The notes below the pieces were generated by a model that was given only the letters and a program-made list of their open reading frames with translations, did no database searches and was not told where the DNA came from. From a virus, in the IMG/VR virus record IMGVR_UViG_3300024177_000018, positions 1-31,808 of that record: 31,808 bases of DNA. The stretch is one strand, 5' to 3'. A program made the position numbers and the translations under genes. Positions within the stretch are counted from its first letter, which is position 1; each line of letters starts with the position of its first letter. Below, piece after piece: positions 27,335 through 31,808 of the stretch.

Positions 27335-27495
27335 CTTTCCCGTAGGGGGCTTATTAACGGTTTCCGCCGGGTACAAGATTACGGGATATTAGCCGTTTTC
27401 CTAGCTGGGACGTTATTTCGGACAGTAAAAAGAAGGGTCGTTAAAGTTACGATAATAGGATCAGTGGAAGCTGCAACATTTGGAGGGAGCAAGAC
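27335..27495 (+). promoter_or_regulatory. Gap after the recombinase: inverted repeats and a possible promoter
   Basis: TCCCGTA (27338-27344) pairs with TACGGGA (27380-27386), and AACGG (27356-27360) with CCGTT (27393-27397), followed by TTT. GATAAT at 27451-27456 may be a -10 (no -35). GGAGGGAGCAAGAC precedes the ATG at 27496. These features could mark the right edge of a recombinase insert. Nothing else is seen in these 161 bases. Confidence 0.35.
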
Positions 27496-28482
27496 ATGCG
27501 TCAGGGCATCACGCTGATCGACAGGTTCATTGGCCTCCTCGATGGAGGCCCAGGCAAGAAGCGGCGGGCGACCAGGGAATGGTTCGAGCTTACCGACGAG
27601 GAAAGGGAGAAGCTGGCCCCGGAGCTCACCGGCAGGGGCTATCCCATTCCGATGCGGGCGAAAAAGAAGCAGAGCACGGGCAAGAAGATCCCGCCCCTTA
27701 CCGAGGACGAGAGCCAATCCCTGGCCGAGATGATGTGGGAGGTCCGCAGCATGGACCCGACGCTGACCTTCCAGGAATTGGTGGGCAGGACCCAGGAGGC
27801 ATTGCCCAAGGAGAAGCGGCGGAAGCAGGTCGTCGCCAAGCATTACCCCCGCGTCATCGAGATTCTCAAGAAGATCGACGGGGATCATTCCCGCCGGGCG
27901 ACTATGGAGACCGGCAAGTCCAAGGAGGAGGTATTGGAATCGCTTTCCGACCAGGACATGCAATCCCTCGTCCCCCGCGTCATGCCGATGATCGACATCG
28001 AGGCGGTCATCCAATCGCATCCGGCCAACCAGCTTCTGGAGTACGTGCCGCTGCCGTCCATTGTCACGTACCTGGTGATGAAGGGATTGGACAACTGGAA
28101 CGACGGGCAGGTCAAGGCCGGCATGATGCTCAAATCCGCCGTATCGAGCCTCCAGGTGCTGGCCGAGAAGGGCGAAGCCAAGCCGCAAGGGACCATCGCC
28201 CAGCACGCGGCCCTGCCTAAGATCATGGTCGTGGGGCTGCTGCCGGATCAGCAGAACATCGTCTATGGGGCCGTGGGCAAGAAGGCGTCCCTGACATTCA
28301 TCGACAAGAACCGGGCCACGAACATCTTCACCAACAACCAGAACGTGGTGATTTTGATGGCCAATTTCATTGACCACGGCCTCCAGAACCACATCAAGAG
28401 TCGGATTACCAACGGCACGTCGATGGTGATCCACCACGGCGGCGTGTCGAAATTGATTGAAAGGATTCAGGGGCTGGTCTAA
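27496..28482 (+). CDS. 328-aa protein with DUF2325-like C-terminal domain
   Basis: GGAGGGAGCAAGAC is a strong ribosome site. N-terminal ~230 residues are helical and charged (DDE-x-x-LAEMMWEVRS-type segments), with no recognised domain. The last ~95 residues, LPKIMVVGLLPDQQNIVYGA, LTFIDKNRATNIFTNNQNVV, ILMANFIDHGLQNHIK and then a GG-S-K-L ending, resemble DUF2325, a Rossmann-like domain of unknown function. A long opposite-strand frame covers this gene but is a shadow. The gene may form an operon with the next small genes and the primase. Confidence 0.72.
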   Translation: MRQGITLIDRFIGLLDGGPGKKRRATREWFELTDEEREKLAPELTGRGYPIPMRAKKKQSTGKKIPPLTEDESQSLAEMMWEVRSMDPTLTFQELVGRTQEALPKEKRRKQVVAKHYPRVIEILKKIDGDHSRRATMETGKSKEEVLESLSDQDMQSLVPRVMPMIDIEAVIQSHPANQLLEYVPLPSIVTYLVMKGLDNWNDGQVKAGMMLKSAVSSLQVLAEKGEAKPQGTIAQHAALPKIMVVGLLPDQQNIVYGAVGKKASLTFIDKNRATNIFTNNQNVVILMANFIDHGLQNHIKSRITNGTSMVIHHGGVSKLIERIQGLV

Positions 28483-28493
28483 GGAGACACGAA

Positions 28494-28706
28494 ATGATCC
28501 TGTTCAATCAATGGCGGAAGTACCGGAAAGTCCAACAATCTGGCCAGTATAATATGATTACGCAATCGACCCAGGCGGCGAGGGCGGCTGGATTGCCCAT
28601 GAGTGCCTACATGGAAATCATCGAGAACTATTCCGAGCTCGCCGAGCGGTTCGAGAAAATGGAGAGGAAGGCTGCCGATGGCGAAAAAGGAAGTAAGCGA
28701 CCATGA
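28494..28706 (+). CDS. 70-aa hypothetical protein
   Basis: AAGGAGACACGAA upstream of ATG 28494. MILFNQWRKYRKVQQSGQYN, then MITQSTQAARAAGLPMSAYM and ENYSELAERFEKMERKAA. This MITQSxxAARAAGLxxxxYxxxxENYSEL pattern is one that I recall from other phages, function unknown. It overlaps the next gene by 29 bases. Confidence 0.65.
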   Translation: MILFNQWRKYRKVQQSGQYNMITQSTQAARAAGLPMSAYMEIIENYSELAERFEKMERKAADGEKGSKRP

Positions 28707-28935
28707 TCTGCGACGCGCTTTGAAGATCCAGATGAAGATGGGCTGGGGCGTTATACATACGGGAAGGGGATGGTCGGCTTTAGATGATGACGGTGTGGGC
28801 GTAACCCCAGAGGAATGGCCTTATTGGCCCGACCCTGCGACCGCGATCATCAAAGACTATGCTTGGTGGCTGGAGAACGAGTGCAAGGATCCTTTGCAAG
28901 GCGTGGCGGATTTGGTGGAGAAAGCCTGCGAATGA
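28678..28935 (+). CDS. 85-aa protein ending in the tag
   Basis: ATG 28678 after GGAAGGCTGCCG; the upstream in-frame ATG lies inside the previous gene. MAKKEVSDHDLRRALKIQMK, GWGVIHTGRGWSALDDDG and a Trp/Pro-rich middle (EEWPYWPDPATA), then DPLQGVADLVEKACE at the very end, a good copy of the recurring tag. Its last codons overlap the primase start (GCCTGCGAATGAGC). No family recognised. Confidence 0.72.
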   Translation: MAKKEVSDHDLRRALKIQMKMGWGVIHTGRGWSALDDDGVGVTPEEWPYWPDPATAIIKDYAWWLENECKDPLQGVADLVEKACE

Positions 28936-29804
28936 GCGTCAGAGAATTCCTCCAGGACAATAACGTGCCGATGGCTCCAGACCATCATCATCATCGGACT
29001 CATGGGTTCGAGGTGCAGGTCGACTGCCCGTACTGCTCCCCTGACAGCCATCGCTACCGCATGGGCCTTGCTGCAACGCATGCAAGCTGTTGGCAGTGCG
29101 GCAGCAAGCCAATAGTTGAAACGCTTAACCTCCTGACCGGCCTGCATTGGCAGAAGGTCCGCGAGTTCCTCAAGGGCGTTCCGGGCCATGCCAGGGAAGG
29201 GAAGAAGCCCAAGGGCCTATTGGAATTGCCCTACGGGCTGGGGCCGTTGCAAGTCGCCCATAGGAAGTATTTGGTAGAGCGGGGATTCAACCCGGACAAG
29301 CTGGCCAAGCTATGGGGATTGCAGGGTATCGGGCTGTCGCCGACCCATCCCTGGCGGATATTCATCCCGGTATTCCGCCACGGCGAGACGGTATCATGGA
29401 CGACGCGGAGCCTATCCGCCGACGGCATCCGTTACAAGTCGGCCGAGGCGGGCCAGGAAGCTGTGTCGATGAAGGAGGTCCTCTACGGCGGGGACCTGGC
29501 GGGGCATACGGCTTTAATATGTGAAGGCCCCGTTGACGCCTGGGCCATCGGGCCAGGGGCCGTGGCGATCCTGGGCCTGGCGTATTCTACCGCCCAGTTG
29601 CTACTGATGAGCAAATTTCCTCGTCGCGTGATCGCTTTCGATAATGAGATCAACGCCCAGAAGCGGGCCAGGAAGCTGTGCAGGGACCTGAGTGTCTTCC
29701 CTGGCGAGACCCATTGCCTCACGTTCTCCTGCAAGGACGCGGCCGAGACGCTGTTGCGGAAGCCCAAGGAGATCAGGGAAGCCAGAAAGAGGTTCTTGGA
29801 GTAG
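28932..29804 (+). CDS. Compact DnaG-like primase
   Basis: 290 residues. An N-terminal zinc ribbon (CPYC at C32/C35 and CWQC at C53/C56) is followed by a linker and a Toprim domain: TALICEGPVDAWAIGPGAVA (the E-G-x-x-D metal site) and RRVIAFDNEINAQKRA (the DxD-like segment, D-N-E). The HHHH run near residue 18 is odd. Primases of this type make RNA primers for the polymerase. It is about half the size of bacterial DnaG and has no helicase domain. ATG 28932 overlaps the preceding TGA. Confidence 0.88.
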   Translation: MSVREFLQDNNVPMAPDHHHHRTHGFEVQVDCPYCSPDSHRYRMGLAATHASCWQCGSKPIVETLNLLTGLHWQKVREFLKGVPGHAREGKKPKGLLELPYGLGPLQVAHRKYLVERGFNPDKLAKLWGLQGIGLSPTHPWRIFIPVFRHGETVSWTTRSLSADGIRYKSAEAGQEAVSMKEVLYGGDLAGHTALICEGPVDAWAIGPGAVAILGLAYSTAQLLLMSKFPRRVIAFDNEINAQKRARKLCRDLSVFPGETHCLTFSCKDAAETLLRKPKEIREARKRFLE

Positions 29805-29808
29805 GCTG

Positions 29809-30186
29809 ATGGCCGGCAAGCCCTGGGAAAAGACGATGCTGGTGTTCAACCTCAAGGACCTGTTCCCTGAGTATCGGGAGGCGTACTGGAATTTTTGCGC
29901 ACGGAACGAGATCCCGGCCATCGTCCAGTGCCATTGCGGATCCAAGATCAGGACGAAGATCAGCAAGGCCCGCTGCTACACTGCCCAGGTCACTATGGAG
30001 CATAAGATCCTTTCCCACGGAGATGCGGAAGTCTCGATGGGGTTGGGGCAATGCGAGTACTGCGGCTCGGTCTACTGGACCTGCCTGCATTTGGAGACGC
30101 TGAAGGAAGTCACCCATTATCTCGTCCAGGAATCCAATGAGGCCCGTGATACGATGAAGGCGATGGTGAAGCTAGTTAAGGATTAA
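29809..30186 (+). CDS. 125-aa zinc-ribbon protein, paralogue of the 30549 gene
   Basis: ATG 29809 is 4 bases after the primase stop. CHCGSKI near residue 44 and QCEYCGSVYWTC near 83-94 form a zinc-ribbon pair; the tail SNEARDTMKAMVKLVKD is shared with the 30549 protein (SDEAKATMRAMAGMVRD). LFPEYREAYWNF also aligns with LYPEFAGMPTYYW there. The pair flanks a SLOG-fold gene. Function unknown. Confidence 0.72.
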   Translation: MAGKPWEKTMLVFNLKDLFPEYREAYWNFCARNEIPAIVQCHCGSKIRTKISKARCYTAQVTMEHKILSHGDAEVSMGLGQCEYCGSVYWTCLHLETLKEVTHYLVQESNEARDTMKAMVKLVKD

Positions 30187-30195
30187 GAGGTTCTG

Positions 30196-30552
30196 ATGGC
30201 GAAGCGGATAGGGATCGTAGGCAGCCGCAGGAGGGATTCGCTGTGCGATATGCGAATCTTGTGTGACGCCTTCAACGAAATTTTCGAGGAAGGCGACAGT
30301 ATCGTATCGGGCGGCTGCACCAAGGGCGGCGACAGGTTCGCGGAAAGCATCGCCAGGGACCTTGGTTTGACCATCGTCATCCATTTCCCCGATTGGAAGA
30401 AGCACGGCAAGGCGGCCGGGTTCGTCCGCAACAGTATGATAGCCGAGAATTGCGACGTGCTCTTGGCTTTGGTCGCGATGGATCGGACCGGCGGTACGGA
30501 AGATACGGTAAGGAAGGCCGAGAAGCTCGCTAAGAAGGTGGTGCTGGTATGA
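30196..30552 (+). CDS. SLOG-family (YspA/DUF2493-like) protein
   Basis: 118 residues with GAGGTTCTG as a weak ribosome site. RIGIVGSRRRDSL, SIVSGGCTKGGDRFAESIAR, FPDWKKHGKAAGFVRNSM and ALVAMDRTGGTEDTVRKAEK follow the YspA pattern: a Rossmann-like fold that in the wider SLOG superfamily binds nucleotide-derived ligands. These proteins have been linked to nucleotide signalling and defence systems. The specific ligand is unknown. It lies between two paralogous zinc-ribbon genes and overlaps the second by 4 bases. Confidence 0.82.
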   Translation: MAKRIGIVGSRRRDSLCDMRILCDAFNEIFEEGDSIVSGGCTKGGDRFAESIARDLGLTIVIHFPDWKKHGKAAGFVRNSMIAENCDVLLALVAMDRTGGTEDTVRKAEKLAKKVVLV

Positions 30553-30956
30553 TATGCCCACAGCATATTTGGGAGGATCCCAAAGTCCTCTACCCGGAAT
30601 TCGCGGGCATGCCGACTTACTATTGGACGTTTGCTGGGGAGAGCTTGGTGCAGCCCAGGATGCCGCTGTCCATCGCTTGCCAGTGCGGGATAGGCATTGC
30701 CGAGAAGATTCAATCGGTTTCCGGGGAATACGTGTCACCGAAAAGGCTGATGGTCACGGTGAATTTGCGGTTCAGCAGGCACGAGCATTTGGGCCAATCG
30801 GTTTTCGTAGGCATAGGACAATGCCCGCAATGCCAACGGATTTACTGGACCTGCGACAACATCACGAAGATGAAGCGGATCTGCGACGCCTTGCAATCGG
30901 AATCTGATGAGGCCAAGGCCACCATGCGGGCGATGGCGGGCATGGTCAGGGATTAG
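30549..30956 (+). CDS. 135-aa zinc-ribbon protein, paralogue of the 29809 gene
   Basis: ATG 30549 overlaps the SLOG gene's stop. CQCGIGI and QCPQCQRIYWTC are the same zinc-ribbon pairs as in the 29809 protein, with GIGQCPQC replacing GLGQCEYC. N-terminus MICPQHIWEDPKVLYPEFAG. Two copies on either side of a SLOG gene suggest duplication and a shared role. Function unknown. Confidence 0.72.
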   Translation: MICPQHIWEDPKVLYPEFAGMPTYYWTFAGESLVQPRMPLSIACQCGIGIAEKIQSVSGEYVSPKRLMVTVNLRFSRHEHLGQSVFVGIGQCPQCQRIYWTCDNITKMKRICDALQSESDEAKATMRAMAGMVRD

Positions 30957-30971
30957 CAATGGGAGACGCAC

Positions 30972-31484
30972 ATGACCCAGGACGAGCGCGACGCGAAGGT
31001 CGGCGAGGAAATCATCAAGGAGCTTGAATCCGTGGACAAGATGCTGAAGGACCCTTTTTACGACACCCTGAAGTGGCTCCTGTCCTGTCATAGCGTCGCC
31101 GGCGACCTTTGGCAGACGTTCGGCCAGAAGACCAAGACGAGCAAATACTACCGCCGGGAGAGGGCATTGGCGTACATCCTTGAGAACTTCACCGGGGAAT
31201 TGTTCGGCGGGACTATGCCGCACGAGCAGGCCCGGATTGTTTGGGACATGGCTAATGCCTTGAAGAAGCGGTCCGACAGCCAGGAGGTTATCGTTGCCTG
31301 CGACCGGATCATGACGAGGATGAGCCGCAACCTGAGCGAGCCAGAGATTGGCGGTGATTGGTGCGTCGCGTGCGGCAAGCGGATCGAGCGGGATGCGGTA
31401 GGTGGGCATCATTGCGACCCGAAGGATATCGGGCGTAAGGACGCGGCGATGATGAAAGACGACAAGGTCCAAGAAATCAGCTAA
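30972..31484 (+). CDS. 170-aa hypothetical protein with a C-terminal zinc site
   Basis: GGGAGACGCAC before ATG 30972. Helical N-terminus (QDERDAKVGEEIIKELESVD), then KDPFYDTLKWLLSCHS, a weak internal resemblance to the recurring tag. The C-terminal part holds CVACGKRI and HHCDP, a four-ligand metal site. The last gene on the + strand; followed by a strand switch. No family recognised. Confidence 0.7.
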   Translation: MTQDERDAKVGEEIIKELESVDKMLKDPFYDTLKWLLSCHSVAGDLWQTFGQKTKTSKYYRRERALAYILENFTGELFGGTMPHEQARIVWDMANALKKRSDSQEVIVACDRIMTRMSRNLSEPEIGGDWCVACGKRIERDAVGGHHCDPKDIGRKDAAMMKDDKVQEIS

Positions 31485-31686
31485 ACAGGCGTATAGATAG
31501 TTTGGATGAGGTGATCGTTTTTTGCTTGCTTGAACTTCGTTTAGCCTAGCGCCAGGCGTTCCAGGGCTACGCCAGGGGCGTTCTGAATCCCAAAGCGTAG
31601 ATTTTCCAGCTCGTTCGATATGAACCGCCCATACGCGATCCTATACGTTTAAGCCAAGACAATAAACGATTATTGCGTAGGCTTAA
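31485..31686. other. Convergent intergenic region at the strand switch
   Basis: About 200 bases without a gene between the + strand operon and the - strand gene. Near the left end is a run of six T (31518-31523). GGCGT (31555-31559) pairs with ACGCC (31569-31573). TTAAGCC (31649-31655) pairs with GGCTTAA (31680-31686), with CAATAA/TTATTG nested inside; this lies at the 3' end of the - strand gene and is a candidate terminator without a T run. Confidence 0.45.
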
Positions 31687-31808
31687 TTACCAGCTGATGC
31701 GGCACAGCCCGCTATTGCAGACGAGCTTCCCCGCTATGACGCGCCCCAGCTTGCCGCCGCTCGATCCGCCGTTGCCCCCATTGGGGAAGGCCCCCGCGTC
31801 GCCCCACG
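31687..31808 (-). CDS. C-terminal end of a - strand gene (partial)
   Basis: On the - strand the frame is open from the window edge to a TAA whose complement is 31687-31689, about 40 codons: Gly/Asn-rich (WGDAGAFPNGGNGGSSGG), then KLGRVIAGKLVCNSGLCRIS and Trp. The + strand here is C-rich, the reverse of every + strand gene in the window, which supports coding on the - strand. Two Cys near the end could form a disulphide or metal site. It may be a structural or secreted protein; identity unknown. Confidence 0.45.
   Translation of the reverse strand, partial: WGDAGAFPNGGNGGSSGGKLGRVIAGKLVCNSGLCRISW

Noticed and set aside
26467-27495. IS200/IS605-type insertion sequence
   Set aside because: Hairpins flank the gene, but the product is a serine recombinase and no TnpA tyrosine transposase or TnpB is present.
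27379-28437. 352-residue open frame on the - strand
   Set aside because: It lies opposite the 27496 gene, has no ribosome site, and its composition (His, Val, Leu, Asp rich) is that of a complement shadow.
30972-31484. Ninth full copy of the tag (DPFYDTLKWLLSCH)
   Set aside because: It is internal, lacks the I-x-x-LV-x-x-AC core and may be chance; kept only as a weak hint.
1-31808. CRISPR array or long DNA repeats
   Set aside because: No regularly spaced repeat was found; the recurring tag is conserved as protein, not as DNA.
31699-31808. + strand frame starting ATG 31699
   Set aside because: It is Pro-rich without a ribosome site and has the C-rich composition of a complement strand.

Overview
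The window reads as the early/replication half of a tailed double-stranded DNA phage (Caudoviricetes). About fifty mostly short genes are packed head to tail on the + strand, many joined by ATGA or TAATG stop/start overlaps. Only the last ~120 bases, which are C-rich on the + strand, look like a gene on the - strand. No rRNA, CRISPR array, terminase, capsid or tail gene is visible. The best host clue is a 49-residue secreted peptide at 16598-16747 of the Lys-Lys...AEAGLFRR type. I associate that type with Planctomycetes, so a planctomycete host is plausible but inferred.

Layout. 1-5600: small genes of mostly unknown function, an OB-fold protein, a tandem paralogue pair, a HARE-HTH protein, a tRNA-like element, a structured intergenic RNA candidate and three copies of one promoter-leader cassette. 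5600-8060: an intrinsic terminator, a D12-class adenine methylase, a CsrA-type translational regulator and a beta-clamp-like protein. 8060-13410: small genes, then a uracil-DNA-glycosylase/3'-5' exonuclease fusion, a separate family A polymerase, a second tRNA-like element, a Mom-like DNA-modification enzyme and a clamp-loader ATPase. 13410-17060: a helix-turn-helix protein, coiled-coil and membrane proteins, a gp32-type single-strand-binding protein with a very long acidic tail, a second structured intergenic element and the secreted peptide. 17060-24660: a RecA/UvsX-like recombinase, zinc-finger peptides, a 5'-3' exonuclease, a PD-(D/E)XK-like nuclease, a MarR-like regulator and a half-length Rad50/SbcC-like ATPase. 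24660-31484: a fourth promoter cassette, a lower-GC serine recombinase gene whose ribosome binding site lies in a hairpin, a protein with a DUF2325-like end, a compact DnaG-like primase, and a SLOG-fold protein between two paralogous zinc-ribbon genes.

Together the genes give a nearly complete replisome (primase, split polymerase, clamp, clamp loader, SSB) and a recombination set (RecA-like protein, nucleases, SbcC-like ATPase). They also give two DNA-modifying enzymes. A helicase is not evident here. The polymerase exonuclease/UDG subunit carries a peptide that recurs in small proteins all over the window.

The most unusual signal is that 14-residue peptide, roughly [DN]P-[LFV]-x-[DNE]-[IVL]-x-x-LV-x-x-AC. 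It occurs in eight otherwise unrelated proteins, five times at the extreme C-terminus, and with different codons each time, so it looks like a protein docking tag. The second is the set of four near-identical promoter-leaders, each ending in paired GGA motifs beside the start codon, in a genome that encodes its own CsrA.
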